Assembly (NCBI GenBank): GCA_009746045.1
Contig: RPFO01000213.1
Location: 1,306,078-1,370,077, forward strand
From: Mesostigma viride
Taxonomy: Eukaryota; Streptophyta; Mesostigmatophyceae; Mesostigmatales; Mesostigmataceae
Length of the DNA stretch: 64,000 nucleotides
Direction of reading: 5' to 3'
The stretch's first letter is position 1. Every line of letters begins with the position of its first letter. Both the position numbers and the translations under genes were made by a program. Below the pieces are notes generated by a model that was not told where the DNA came from, ran no database searches, and saw only the letters and a program-made list of their open reading frames with translations. Shown in pieces: positions 22,921 through 34,749 of this stretch.

Positions 22921-24020
22921 GCCGTGCACCCCGATCTCGGCCCGGCGGATCTGCAGGCCATGAGCTGCTACCGCTGCCCGGAGACCCACTGCCAGCGCGT
23001 ATATTCCGTTCACGGACGGGCCCGGCATGCCCGCAGTTGCTCCGGGCAACGCCCCCTCAACAGGCCGGCCGTCCCGGCCGGCCCCCTCCCCCCCTCCCTC
23101 CTCCTCGGCACCGCTCGCGCGGCTCCCAGGCCCCGTCGCTTAGTGATTACTCGGCTGGCTGGCGCTGGCTCGACACGGTTTCCTGGGAGGCATGTGCCAT
23201 CCACTGACCCGGCGTCCACCCTGGCCGACCTTAGTTGGACCCCACCGTGCGCGCAACCTGTTCACACAATCATGCGCTCGCGTTTCTTTGCAGCGCATGC
23301 ACGCCGCTCCGGGTGACCCGCTTGGGTTCAAACTTTACCTGGTGACCCCGGGCCGCTTGCTCCTCACCCCGCTCGGGCGCGGCGTGCGCGGCCTCCAGGG
23401 TGCGGTTATCGCCTGTTGTCGGTCACCGCTTTCTGCAGGGGAACTGGGAGGGGCTGTTCATTTGGCGTGCCGCCCCCGCGCCCCGCCCGGCTGTCGGGGG
23501 AGGTCTCCTTCGACCGCGTGGCCGCTGATGTCCTCCGCCTCGTCCGTGAGGGTCAGCTTCGCCGGGCCATGACCCGCCTGGTAAAGGCCCAGCTGGCGGC
23601 GCTGGAGGCTCGTCACCCCGCGGAGGCGCCCTGGGTTTCAGCTCCCCGCGCCCGACCCGGCCCCGCTAGCGCCCCTCCTGCTGGACCATGATGACTGCTT
23701 CTTGGAGGTGCTCCGTGTGAACATCCACGGGCTTCCTCCACGGGGCCATTGGGCTGGCACTACGAGCACTTGGAGGTGCTGGTGGGGCACGGGGCGCCCG
23801 AGGACCTTCTCTTTGACACCCTCACCGACCTGGCGGCAGGTCGCGTGCCCCCCGCTGCGCGCGAGTAGCTTGCGGGCGCGCGCCTCCTGGCTCTATACTC
23901 AAGGGTGTCCTGCCCCCCCCTGCGGGCAAGGTGCGCCCATCGCATGCGGGGAGGTGCTCCGCAAGCTTGTGGGCAAAGTGATTTTCCACCAAAAGGCTCC
24001 CGAGCTCCGTGAATTTTTCT
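22921..24020 (+). pseudogene. decayed non-LTR reverse transcriptase
   Basis: The 5' part reads PADLQAMSCYRCPETHCQRV and HGRARHARSC, a Cys/His finger of the sort found at the N-terminus of some non-LTR RT proteins. A helix follows (VAADVLRLVREGQLRRAMTR). Around 23,745-23,880 an alternative frame reads HYEHLEVLVGHGAPEDLLFD then LTDLAAGRVPPAARE, and at 23,930-23,985 PIACGEVLRKLVGKV. This order matches the start of a reverse-transcriptase fingers domain. Frames change at least twice, and the palm with its catalytic DD is not found. It may belong with the ORF1 fragments at 12-16 kb. Confidence 0.6.
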
Positions 24021-25755
24021 GCCCTCCCCTCGCTACGGGCGCGACCTCATTTGCACAGCAACTCGTCAGCAGAGCTTGTGAGCTCCTGGTCTTGCTGGCT
24101 GGAATGCATGACCCTAGCTAGGCTGCTGGCTAGCAACCTTCATTATCCTCACACCAGGCCTACGACCCTCGATAGGCTCGCCACTCGTCGTGACGACCAA
24201 GGTTCGTGTGTGAAGACGCTCCGAGTTGCCTCGTTGAGCCTCGAGCTATATGCAACCTCGTTCCATCCTTGTTCCTTGGTCATGAGCAACGCTGTGCAAC
24301 GCTACTTTGCCAGAGCCTCGTATCGCTGCCCTGCATCCTTGTTGCAGGCAGCATACAGGAATCTCTGGCTATCCTGTGTCTAGCTAGGTTAGCACAGGAC
24401 CTGCCACAGTTCTGCATGCATGGACTTACATCCTTGCAGACCTGCATGCTGGCTGGCTACTGGCTTCTACTAGCCACAGGACCGTTGCGTCCTCAGTACA
24501 CTGTGTCCCAGTCACGTGATGGTTCAGGCTAAGCCAGTGCAGGCCCTGCCTGCCACGTGTCCTGTCCACTGTGCCCTGAGAGTGCACCGCCACCGCCGGC
24601 CCACCGGTCGGTCGGCAGTACTTCGGGACCTGATATCTCTCTAGTCCCTCGTCTGTTCTAGGCGGTTGGCACGGCGTTGGAAAGGTCTCCTCAACCTGCA
24701 TCCATCTAGCACATTGGTGCCCCAATATGCTAACTCCAACCCTTTCTTGTTTTGGAGCTTGGACCAGCCTGAGAACCTATTATCAGCCACTGCCCCCACA
24801 AGCCTTCAGACATTTGATCCCTCCCAGAGAACAGACTTGCCTTTTTCTTTGGAACCTAGCTGAGGTGCCTCGATCCAAATATTAGCTAGGCCTGCTAATT
24901 GGTTCAAAGGCTGCCCTCTGACCCACATGACATCCCAACCCGGCTTTTCTTTGGGAACCTGGTGTAGATTAAAGTTAGGTCTTCACTTAGTCAGAGGAGT
25001 TTGGATAGCGGAGGAGTCCACAGTGAACGTACTATTGTGAGTTCCTGGTCTTCCAGAATTATCACAGGCGCCCGTTCATGTGGCGCCCGCCACGGCCGGA
25101 GCCTCCCTTATCTTTTAAATCCTTCCAAAGACTGAGAGAGCCCTGACAAATGTTAGCCAACACATGGAGAGCCCATGTCCTCACTGATGAGTGATCTGAA
25201 GCTCATTATTCACACATGCCAGGCTGAGGTCAGCTGGGGAATCGAACCCCACCCCATATCATCCAGGTTTGGATCAGATCCTGGAACTGAACATTACAAA
25301 CAACATGACATGACAATAACATCAAGGAGACAACCAGCGCACGCCAGAAATCGGGAGAATGATTATGTTTTATTAGATAAAGAAGTATAACCCATAGTGA
25401 GGCCCCGGGCAACCACGTCCAACATGGTCACACAACCAGGGTTTTATTAGCATGCAACAGGTTGGTTACAGAGATCGAATATATACAAATGTACAGCAAC
25501 CTGTTAGAGCCAACACTTGGGCTGCCCTTTCAGGGTCCATTCCATGAAGACCCAAGGCCCATAACAAAGTCCTTATAAAGACTCTTCTGCAACCCCATGA
25601 CAGGGTCAGGCAAAATTCTCACTATTGGGGCAGCCAGGGGAGTGACTCCACCCTGACCCCTGTCCACCAGAGTGTGTCTGAACTCTGAAGAACCTGCTGG
25701 ACATCAGCCAATACTTGGCTGCCCAGCCCACTGGGATGCCTCCCACCTAGAGCAA
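24021..25755. other. no gene seen; possible retroelement flank
   Basis: No supported frame. Being next to the 3' end of the Copia relic (minus strand), part of it could be a decayed LTR or 3' untranslated region, but I could not find a matching second LTR near 62 kb. Confidence 0.35.
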
Positions 25756-25759
25756 GGCT

Positions 25760-26689
25760 GTTTGGTCTACTATGGCTCTCCCCCCTTGGAAGCCATGATG
25801 AGCCCACGGAGCAGAGGGTACTGCAGCTCAGCCTTCTCCTCCAGCTTGGTGAGAGCATCTGCAGGGTTGTCCACGCCAGCCCGCATGCTCAATGTTAGCT
25901 AAGCAAAACATTTCCTTGAGCAACAAGTAATCAAGGTCCCTGCTCCTCGCCATGCAGCTGCCTGTGCACAAACTGCACCATGCCCATGCTGTCAGTTCTT
26001 ACCGCCAGTCATGTGTGCATCTGCAACCGACAGGAAGCCACTTGACATAGTAGATAGCTGGTAAAATAGCTACCTCAAGTAAAGAGCAGTATGAAGCCCT
26101 TCACAGATTGCCCTGCACTCAGCAATGTCACTGCTGGGAGTTACCCTGTTCTGCAACCGACTGTACCAGCAGACCAGAGATGACTGTTCTTGCACCAGGG
26201 ATATTAATGCTGCTGCCCGGCCCCTGACCTCTGTGACCTTCCTACTATCCATAGAACTGTCCACATATAGACAATCATGTCAAAAGGCCTGTACAAATCC
26301 AGAGGACCCAGCATGAGAGGGGGAGACATGCGAACAGCCTCTACCACACTCTCAGCACCCACCTCAACCAGCTGGGAATCGGTCAACCGACTCCGTACCA
26401 ACAGGTCAGGAGCACACATGCTGGCCAGCCATGCCAACGTACCCCGTATTAATGTTGCACACCTGGCCTGAGTGATGGGCTCCTGCAATGCATCTATGAT
26501 CTGCTGGGGATAATCCTTACCACCCTCCAGCTTGATGGACCACGTACCCTGCCGATGGATCAATCATTGCCTGCATTCCACAAAACACCATGGGCTCATT
26601 CTCAACCATGTACTGGATCTTACCCAGCTCAAACCGCCTTTGGATCCTGGCCAGAGTCAACTCTTGCCAGGTGGGAGGGCCCAGGAGAT
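25760..26689 (-). pseudogene. Copia-like relic, 3' half (RT end to RNase H)
   Basis: Read on the minus strand from 26,689 downward: HLLGPPTWQE, then ARIQRRFELGKIQ, then RGTLAWLASMCAPDLLVRSR, then RLQNRVTPSSDIAECRAICE and finally NPADALTKLEEKAELQY. This is the order seen after the catalytic DD box of Copia polyproteins: the RT thumb, the RNase H core with its conserved acid (AECRAICEGL), and the C-terminal ADxLTK motif. Several stops and shifts interrupt it. It begins abruptly at the catalytic box, where the giant element starts, and its other half is at 60,863-61,993. Confidence 0.7.
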
Positions 26690-26758
26690 GGGCGTCCCCA
26701 ACATCTACTGCTCCAACCTAGGGCCATTGCTGGTACTTTTGACGTCATGAAAGCAGCG
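26690..26758 (+). repeat. left terminal inverted repeat of giant element
   Basis: The first 27 bases match the inverse of the right end exactly. A 10-11 bp insertion (CCTAGGGCCATTGC region) interrupts the match, after which GGTACTTTTGA is shared. Preceded by AGAT. Confidence 0.85.
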
Positions 26759-27251
26759 TTTTGGACTAGTGGAATATGATTTTACAGCATAAAAAGTCCA
26801 TTTTATCATGAATGAACATGGCCAACAACCCCAAGTGCCCCTAAATTTCTCAATATTTGTAGATAAATGCTACTTCTCATAAGCTAAACCTGCACAAATG
26901 CACAATTTGGGGCATGCATGTGAAAGTTTGAAGTACAAATTCGCAATAAGGTTTTACATTTTTCAATTAATAATGGTATCTCATTCTTCAATCAATCAAT
27001 TTGCAATCGTCCAAACAATTTATTCATTTCATACATGTCCGAATATGTTTAAAGAACACATGCAAGTGCTCAATCAGCGTGGATCCCCTTCGACGCGCCG
27101 CACCATATATACATTCGACACGTCAACCCTTCTACTAAACTGCCACTTCCAGAAGTCGCGGTCACTGATCGAACTACTATGTACATCTGCATTTCTCAAT
27201 GTTGCGGTGGGCAAACGTGCAAAACGCGACTTCGTGCAAAGTCCTTGCCCA
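26759..27251. other. left subterminal region, shared with the foldback
   Basis: AT-richer, non-coding. The stretch around TTTTATCATGAATGAACATG through AAGTGCCCCTAAATT to GGGCATGCATGTGAAAGT (26,770-27,000) is clearly similar to 45,360-45,590 inside the foldback and to its inverse at 53,130-53,335. The rest of it is the 3' flank of the cargo gene ending at 27,252. Confidence 0.7.
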
Positions 27252-30200
27252 TCATCGCTTGCCAGGTCGATGTGAAGGAATGTTGTCCCAGCTGGCGCCT
27301 TCCTTCAGGAGAGTAACATGTTCGCTGGCGAACTTCAGGGGGAAACGAAACCTTCTCTCGCTCTCATCACTCCGACCGAGTTCGTACCCTTCATCAAACC
27401 ATCTGATCACCACCTTCTCCTTCTCGCGGCCCAGGAGGGTGCCAAAGAGCAGAAAATCTTCCTTGTTGGGGTACTTGTGCTGCCAGTTTAGCCACATGTC
27501 CTCTACCCATTTCGAAGTCCAACCTCCGCGACCCAGTTTCGCGCCATCCATAAAGCGCATCCGGACGTCTGGCTCAACGTCCCTGATTGGGTCGACCGCT
27601 GTGCAAACCGCCCCCTTTTCCGCAACTGGCAGCCCCCCACCATCTCTGCCCTGACCACCACCCTTCTGCGGCTGTGAAGGTTCGTCGGCACCCTCCGTCT
27701 CCTGCCCCGCCCCTCGCCTGCCCCCTCCCCGACGTTTTGCCTTCTGCCCCTGCGCAGCCGCCGCCTCTGCCATCAACTCTTCGTACGTTTTTTCTGGCTG
27801 ACCGCACGGTAAGGGTGGTGCGTGGGGTGCGTTGGGTGGGAGGGAGGCCCCTCCCGCCCCCGGTTGTGCAACTGGTGCGCCGACCGCGGCCTGGCCAACA
27901 ACACGGCCGGCCTCTCCGGACACAGTCCCAGACGCGGATCCACGGGGAAACCGAACTGGAGTTTCTTCTTCGCCTTTCCCTGCACGTAAGCACATGCCAA
28001 TTAACATGAATACGGAAGGGTCGTGTGAGAAATCAATGAAGCCATGGACTGATGCAAAAAAACTTATGTAGAAATATATTAAGGTACTTATTAAACTCGT
28101 TTATTGAAAATGAAATTTACCGGCCGAATGTACCGTTGGAGCGTGGAAGGGCATCCTTGGTCGATCGAAGATATCCGTCAATGCGGTCAACGGTGCGGTC
28201 GATGTCCCTGGCGGCGCCTCAACATCGACCACCTCAGTCGGGCGCATCAATCCGGCAAACGCCGGCCCTCCATCTGAGACTGTCGGCGGACCCTCCACGT
28301 TACGAGCCTCAAATACCCTCTTCTGCAGTGGGGTGCTCGCAACAAAATCCGTGTCAGCCGACGGGACCGGATCGTCATCCTCATTCAGCAGTATCGTGTC
28401 CGGGCATTGCTCCATCCCCGTCGGGCGGGGGGGCAAAGTCATCACAACCGTCCTTCCTGACGACGGTACGGGATCGTCATCCATACCCAAAGAAACCGAG
28501 GCGAGGGCGGGGGTCCCCTCAACCGGGGGTCCCCATGAATCCTGACGAGGCCTCATTCCCATCTGTCGGACACGACCGCCTCCCGTAAATCGGGAACGCC
28601 CGCCGGCGCTACCAGTAACAGGCCGCGAGCCTGCTTCCTGCTGGCGATCCCCATCCACATCACAGATACGCCCGCCGGCGTTACCAGTAACAGGCTGCGA
28701 GCCTCCTTCCTGCTGGCGATCCCCCTCATCACAGATACGCCCGCCGGCGTTTCCAGTAACAGGCCGCGAGCCTCCTTCCTGCTGGCGATCCCCCTCCTCA
28801 TCACAGATACGCCCGCCGGCGTTTCCAGTAACAGGCCGCGAGCCTCCTTCCTGCTGGCGATCCCCCTCCTCATCACAGATACGCCCGCCGGCGTTTCCAA
28901 CGACAGGCCTCGAGTCTCCTTCACCAGCACGCTGGCGCTTACCTCCCCCCCTTTTGTCTTCATCCCCCCCATTGTCTCCTCCCGCGAGCCTCCAGCATCC
29001 CGACTGCGCTTTTTCCCTCCCCTTCCATCTCCTCCCCCGTCCCTCTCCTCCTGGCCATCCCCTTTCTCCTCCTCGCCATCCCCTTTCTCCCCCTCCGCCT
29101 CGTCCCCCTCCTCCCCGGGCGGGTGCCCATCAGCATGATCCTCCTCCTCGTCCTCCTCGTCCTCCTCGTCCTCCTCGTCCTCCTCGTCCTCCTCGTCCTC
29201 CTCATCCTCCTCCTTCTCATCCTCATCCTCATCCACCTCCCCCACTTCCTCCTCCCCCTCTTCCCCCTTCTCCGAATCATCACCCTCATCAGACGAAGAT
29301 CGTCGTCGTCGGCAAAGTAGGCGAGGTCTGTCCACCCAGTTTTACGAAGCCGATATTTGATAAGGCGGACCAGGCGCTTCCACCGGCGGATATGGGCGGT
29401 CTCCCCGAACACCAGCAGAACTCTGCAGGGTCCCCTAAAAAGGGCGTTGGTCATGTTGTCAACCACATCCCACACGACCGGGCTGAAATGCGAGGAGGGT
29501 TTGGGCATGTGGCTGTCCTCCGGAATGCAGTCTGGGTCCCACTTGCGCAGGTTCCTCCACTTCTCGTTCCTGTCAGCTGCCAGGTCCAGCAGAGCAAACG
29601 CACGGTCCTTCAGCGACCGAGGAATTTTGTCAGACCCCGTGTACAACTCGTCCACCACCTTCGTCACCACCAGATCCTTTCTTTTTTCGTCTTCCTTCCA
29701 TATCATTGTCCTGTATGCGATCCATTCGGATCCCATCCTCACCCCCTTCCAATCGCTGTAGCCTTCCAACCTGTCCCGCCACCCCTTCTTGGCCTTGGTA
29801 GTCCCCTCCTCCGCCGCCTCCTCGACCTCCTTCTCGACCTCCGCCGCCGCCTCCTTTGGCACACCCAGCAGATGTTTGGTCTTCACCCCCAAATCGTCAT
29901 ACAAATGACGGGGGTGGGAAGCGAGCAGCCCTCTCGGGAACTTCCAGTCCTTCTGGTCGACCACTTTCCTTTTAGCCGGCGGAAGGTCCCTCAGCGTGAG
30001 AATGATCGCCCTCGTGGCCGTGACGACCACCCGCCAAAAGTCTCTGGTCAGGCGGCAGTCGGCGATGAACTTGTCGAGGTCCGTGGCGAAGGTGCCCTTC
30101 AGCTTCACGCCAAACACGTGCTCCCTCACCAATACGGGGTTGAAGGTCCCGTCTAGTTGTTTGCAAGCGGCCATCAGGGGGGGTTCTCCAGGAACTTGAT

Positions 30201-33200
30201 GTGGGCGAATTGCACGGCCGCCTCTTTCAAATTCTTGGCGACTTCCATTATTTTTATCAGGTTGCTGGGAGGGGCCTCACAGGACATGATCGGCGCTTGG
30301 ATCAGGCTGTCGAAGTACTGGAAACTCGCAAGTTCCCGATGCGCGGTGAAAATGGACAGTTCGTGCGCCTTGTCTTTAGGGCGCGCGTCAAGGAAGTCTT
30401 GCCGAGCCGCGATATCCTGTGCGATCGCCGGCTTGCCGTCGACAACGGGCTTCAAAGGGTCCTCACACCAGAACAGCCAGCGCTGCATGAAGTTCTTCTG
30501 GTCCGGCCCCCACTTGTCGGTCTCTTCAGCCCCCCTGCCTTGTCGCCGGCGCCGTCCCCTTCGGCCTTGGCTTGCTCTCCTTTCTGCCAAAAGGGCTTCA
30601 CAATCGCCCAGATCTTGCCGTACAGAGGAGTTGGGAGAGACACGCCCTTCCCTCTCTTGACGGGTCCATATGCCTGGTAGGCCCGGTGCACATCCCCCAG
30701 CGCTGAGCCCCACGTTGCCTTGGCTTGGGCTGTGTCCTCCGCGTTCATGGCGTTCCCGAGCTGCCTGACAATGCCGATCATCTCGCCGACTCGTTCGGAA
30801 ACCTGCATCGCCGTATGGCAAAAACGCGCAGAGACACATCGACAGTCCTCCCAAATAAGCACAACTCAACTGAGAACAATAAAGCGACTCACAGAAACGC
30901 CGGCGGTCGCATCTTGACCAAAATATGGCATACTAAGGTGGAACATGAAAACCCCTTATAGAAACGCCGGCGGTCGCATCTTGACCGAACTAATGGCATA
31001 CTGAAATTAACACAAGAAAACCACTTATAGAAACGCCGGCGGTCGCAACCTGGCTTACCTTCTGTTCACGGATCTGCCACCAGGTCGGCAGGATGGTCTC
31101 ACCCTTGAGCATCTGCACGTCCACCCCCCCGAAATTCGTCCAATCAGTTGCCCACTCCTCCAGCTTCGCCGCGGCCACGGTCTTCGTGACCTCCTGCTCC
31201 TTCCCTCCCCGCGCAACGACCCTGAGCTTTTCCGCCTTCATGAAACCATTCAGCATTGCCTTGTACCACACAGATCTTTGGTCCACGGTCATATTTGGGG
31301 TGACCAGTTCGAATTTCACCGATTTGATGAGTGTGGTAAAGTGGTTCCCGTCCAGCACGAGAAAGCCGCAAATGGCTGGCGGCAACGGTGGCTTTCTCTC
31401 GAGTGGAGCCATCTCCCAGGCGGACTTGCACAAACTGTCCAAAAGCGCGGCCTTTCTCACGTCCACGGGCTTAAGATCGTCCAGAATATCGGCCGGTCCT
31501 GTCAGAACCGCGGTGGAAGCAGCTTCGGCCATCTCCTTGGCCGAGCTCGTTCGCAGGTAGATATCAATCTCTTTGTCAGTCATTGCGCGAGCGTAGCCAG
31601 CCTTCATTGTCCGTGCCCCCCCCATCTCCCCGAAGAGTTGCGCGAGCTGACGCTGGGTACCTTCCTTTTTCGTCCATTCATGAAAACTGTTGGGGCACCG
31701 GTCAGCCAAAAACTGGAACGAGTACCGCCACACAGGAATCACCAGCTTGTCGTGGCCGTAGTCGGACTCCGAGTTTGCAAAAATGGTGGCGTTCTGCTCG
31801 GCTCTAGACAGATGCAAGTCTCGTGCGAGGAGCTTCTGAGGCCCAACGAACAGGTTCCTTGTCCACACCCGATTTCGATGCACCAAGGCCTTGGACATGT
31901 CATCGAGGTCCCGAGGCTGAACGGCAAGCTGCTTCCGCAACCGTTTGCCCTTCGCGATCTCATCGTTCACATCCAGGATGTCATCATCATCCTGCGACAC
32001 CGGGGACTTCTCCCATTTCTCAAGCAGAGACACGGGAGCATCCGCAACCTCCACCTCCTTTCCTTTCCCCTTTCCCTTCAGCGCCTTCCCCTTGTGGGTC
32101 GCAAGTGCTTCGGAGAGTCCCTTCTGGAATTCGTCGACGGCAGCAGTCCACGTACTCGCTACTTCCACATCCGAGCTGCGCGCGTGCTGGTCGAGGCTGA
32201 TTGAGTACAGGATGGCCGCGTGGGTCGCCCTCTCGGCCTGCACGTACTGCAGTGATGCGAAACAATCAGGAAAGCATAACCAAAAGGAAAAAGTAAATGT
32301 CACACTTGAGAAACGCCGGCCGTCGCAACCTACATGAAACCTGAACCTCAACATCAAAGCCCCCCTCACAACAGAGGTATACTTACCTCGTTCCCTTAAC
32401 AATGATATGAAAAAATCAGGAAAGCATAACCGAAAGGAAGTGTCACACTTAAGAAACGCCGGCCGTCGCAACCTACATGAAACCTGGATCTCAAGAAGCC
32501 CCCTCACAACAGAGGTACACTTACCTCATTCCCCTTAACAATGATAGGAAAAAATCAGGAAAGCATAACCAAAAGGAATAAAGTAAATGTCACACTTGAG
32601 AAACGCCGGCCGTCGCAACCTACATGAAACGTGGACCTCAAGAACAAAGACCCCCTCACAACAGAGGTAGACTTACCTCATTCCCCTCAACCGCTGCTGC
32701 TTCAGCCGCTTTCTTCGACCCCTTCGCGTCTTCGGAGACTTGTCCCGGCGGGCATCGTGTTCCTTCAACATCTTGATCAGAGTCTTGGCGTCCGCCATCG
32801 TCACCGTCAACAGTTTACACTTCCTCTCCTTCGCTTTGCCCTCGAACAGGTTCTCCTGCATCCACTTTATCAAGGCCTTGGCGCTCGGGATCTCCTCAGG
32901 CTGTGTGGCGCCATCGGGCGCGCACGCATTCTTCACGATCAACTCAGCGACTTGATGGAGAGTCATCATCTGGTTCCGTACCTCAGGTGGGGCTGTTTCC
33001 GTTCTCACCTCGGCCACAACCCGCTTTGCCAACGTCCTCAGTTTATAAGCATCCGCTTGCTCCTTAAAGCGTGTCATTTTCGCAGTATCGCCGTCGCTTC
33101 CACCCACGCCCTCTGACACAGGCTCACCGACAGCGATAGCCCCCTCTCCCTGGAGATTTGCCCCACCCTGACGACCGGCTTCCTGCAAGAACATTATCAA

Positions 33201-34363
33201 CGGAAGATCAAATAATGTAAGAAAAGTGTAAAGAAACGCCGGCCGTCGTAACTCTGTCCATTGAGGACGAACCTAAACTTTCGATTACTAAGTCAACGGT
33301 AACTTACCCTTCCCCCCTCTGCAGTGGAACCACCGTAAGATCCACTTCCCCTCCTCTCACCGCCCTCCTGCTGCTCGAACGGACTTCCCTGTAAAAATAG
33401 CAAACGCGATTGTCCATTCACAAGAAAAAAATTACTACAAAAATAAACAAGGATATACGCACGCAAACCATTTCATTACAAGTAAACTGCGGAGAGGAAT
33501 CTGACGCACTCATGTACCTGGGTGCTTCCCGCCATTGAGCGGGCTTCTCTTGCACCCACATCCTCTTGCCGGCCCTGCGAACATTTCAACGGAAAGTAAA
33601 AATCCGCTTAGTTGTCGGAAATGACATGTCTGGCGAATATTGCAAAAAAATGCTTATTGTATTTCACGACATCAATTAAATGGGCAGAGACTTACGAAGA
33701 TCGGCCCGCCACCTTCCAAATTGCCCGGCGTCATTCGAAAACATCGAGGTCTTCCCCTCCATCGACCCCCTTCCCCCTTCCCCTTGGCCGCGGCGGGGGC
33801 ATATCGCCCGTCGCGACCGGCTTGGAAGTCGCGGGGGGATCCCTTGCGGTTGAGGGCACTGCGGCCGACTCGTGCACACTCTCCCCCCTCTTTTGGGCTA
33901 CTGCGGCAGGCGCGGCATGGGAGGGCGCGGCGGCTAGTGTCTCTGGCGCATTCTGAGCCAACCGACGCAACCTTAGCTCCTGCTGGAGCAGGGTTTCGAA
34001 ACGAGGCATGAATTGCGCTTGGAGGATAAGGCACCTTGGCGACTTCAGGTTTGTCATTAAGGATGTCTTGGTACAGCGCGAATTGCTGTTCACGAGTGCC
34101 ATTCGCGAGTCGCTCAAACCGCTCAATCTGAATCCGCTTAACCGGATCGTCCACCATCTCAAGACCACCGTGGTACTCATCCTTCCCAGTGACCGCGGCA
34201 AAGCTGACACCAGATTCCACCATTGGGGGCGGCGCCCTCCCTTGCACGCTTGTGAGGAGGCTGTTGTGAGGAGGCGCCTTGGGCCTGAACTGCTTGCCCT
34301 TCACGCTTCCCCCCTAGGGGGAGAGTCGCCGACCACCTGCGATGTAGGGCCGCCCTTTTCCAT
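27252..34363 (-). CDS. very large cargo gene, 7 exons, unknown function
   Basis: Minus-strand exons inferred from GT-AG borders and frame: 34363-33696, 33574-33518, 33388-33308, 33182-32677, 32246-31059, 30802-28121, 27979-27252; about 5.9 kb coding, ~1970 residues. The ATG at 34,363 follows an acceptor directly (TTGCAG/ATG). Junctions NE/YVQAERATH, EQK/VSERVGEM and the phase-1 join at 28,121/27,979 are in frame. Frames shift at about 34,315 (C6), 34,020, 32,715, 30,535 (G6), 30,180 (C7) and within 28.6-29.3 kb. Homopolymers account for some of these, so sequencing error is plausible. Visible features: KGKALKGKGKGKE basic stretch, an acidic EDEEDEED tract at 29.1-29.3 kb, a ~70-bp in-frame tandem repeat (28.59-28.91 kb) and a C-terminal globular-looking part (KYPNKEDFLLFGTLLGREKE). 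No known domain is recognised. Confidence 0.55.
28585..28915. repeat. ~70-bp coding tandem repeat containing the dyad
   Basis: Five copies of a unit encoding, on the minus strand, ETPAGVSVMRRGIASRKEAR with GLLL. Each carries ACGCCCGCCGGCGTTTCC on the plus strand, close to the dyad motif of the element's introns but in the orientation opposite to the gene. Confidence 0.75.
30894..31049 (-). repeat. three tandem dyad copies in a cargo-gene intron
   Basis: Within the intron 31,058-30,803, three ~67-bp units each hold TGCGACCGCCGGCGTTTCT on the minus (sense) strand at 31,049, 30,980 and 30,913. The spacers (ATAAG...TATGCCAT) are shared as well. Confidence 0.85.
32310..32619 (-). repeat. three tandem dyad copies in another intron
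   Basis: The intron 32,676-32,247 contains three ~145-bp near-identical units, each with GTTGCGACGGCCGGCGTTTC on the sense strand (positions 32,310-32,329, 32,453-32,472, 32,600-32,619). A single copy is in the next intron upstream (33,233-33,252). Confidence 0.85.
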
Positions 34364-34749
34364 CTGCAACAACAAAAACAAAAATTGGAAAAATCATACG
34401 AGTCAGCAGGAAGATGCGCCCCACGTCGCAACTCAATACAAAAAATGCATCATTATGTCAAGGTACAAACAACGTTATAATTCAGAAAGAACAGAGATTC
34501 ATAACAAGAGAACGACGCACTAAAAGATGCGACCGCCGTCGCAACTTTCGTCAATTCACTCACTATACAAACAACTCTATGTCCCTCATAAAGAATCATT
34601 TGGCAAGGAAATGCAAAAAATTTCGGTTACCAACTCCGTCGACCCATAAGTGGTTCGCGAATGGGAAATCGCTGCTGATTTTCGGTCGGGCCCTTCATGG
34701 TATTTTCGAAATCTCGAGGCAAGGTTGCGCGGAAGAGGGCCCTCCTTAA

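Noticed and set aside
31278-32204. 308-residue plus-strand frame
   Set aside because: Antisense shadow of the large cargo-gene exon 31,059-32,246, which has proper splice borders.
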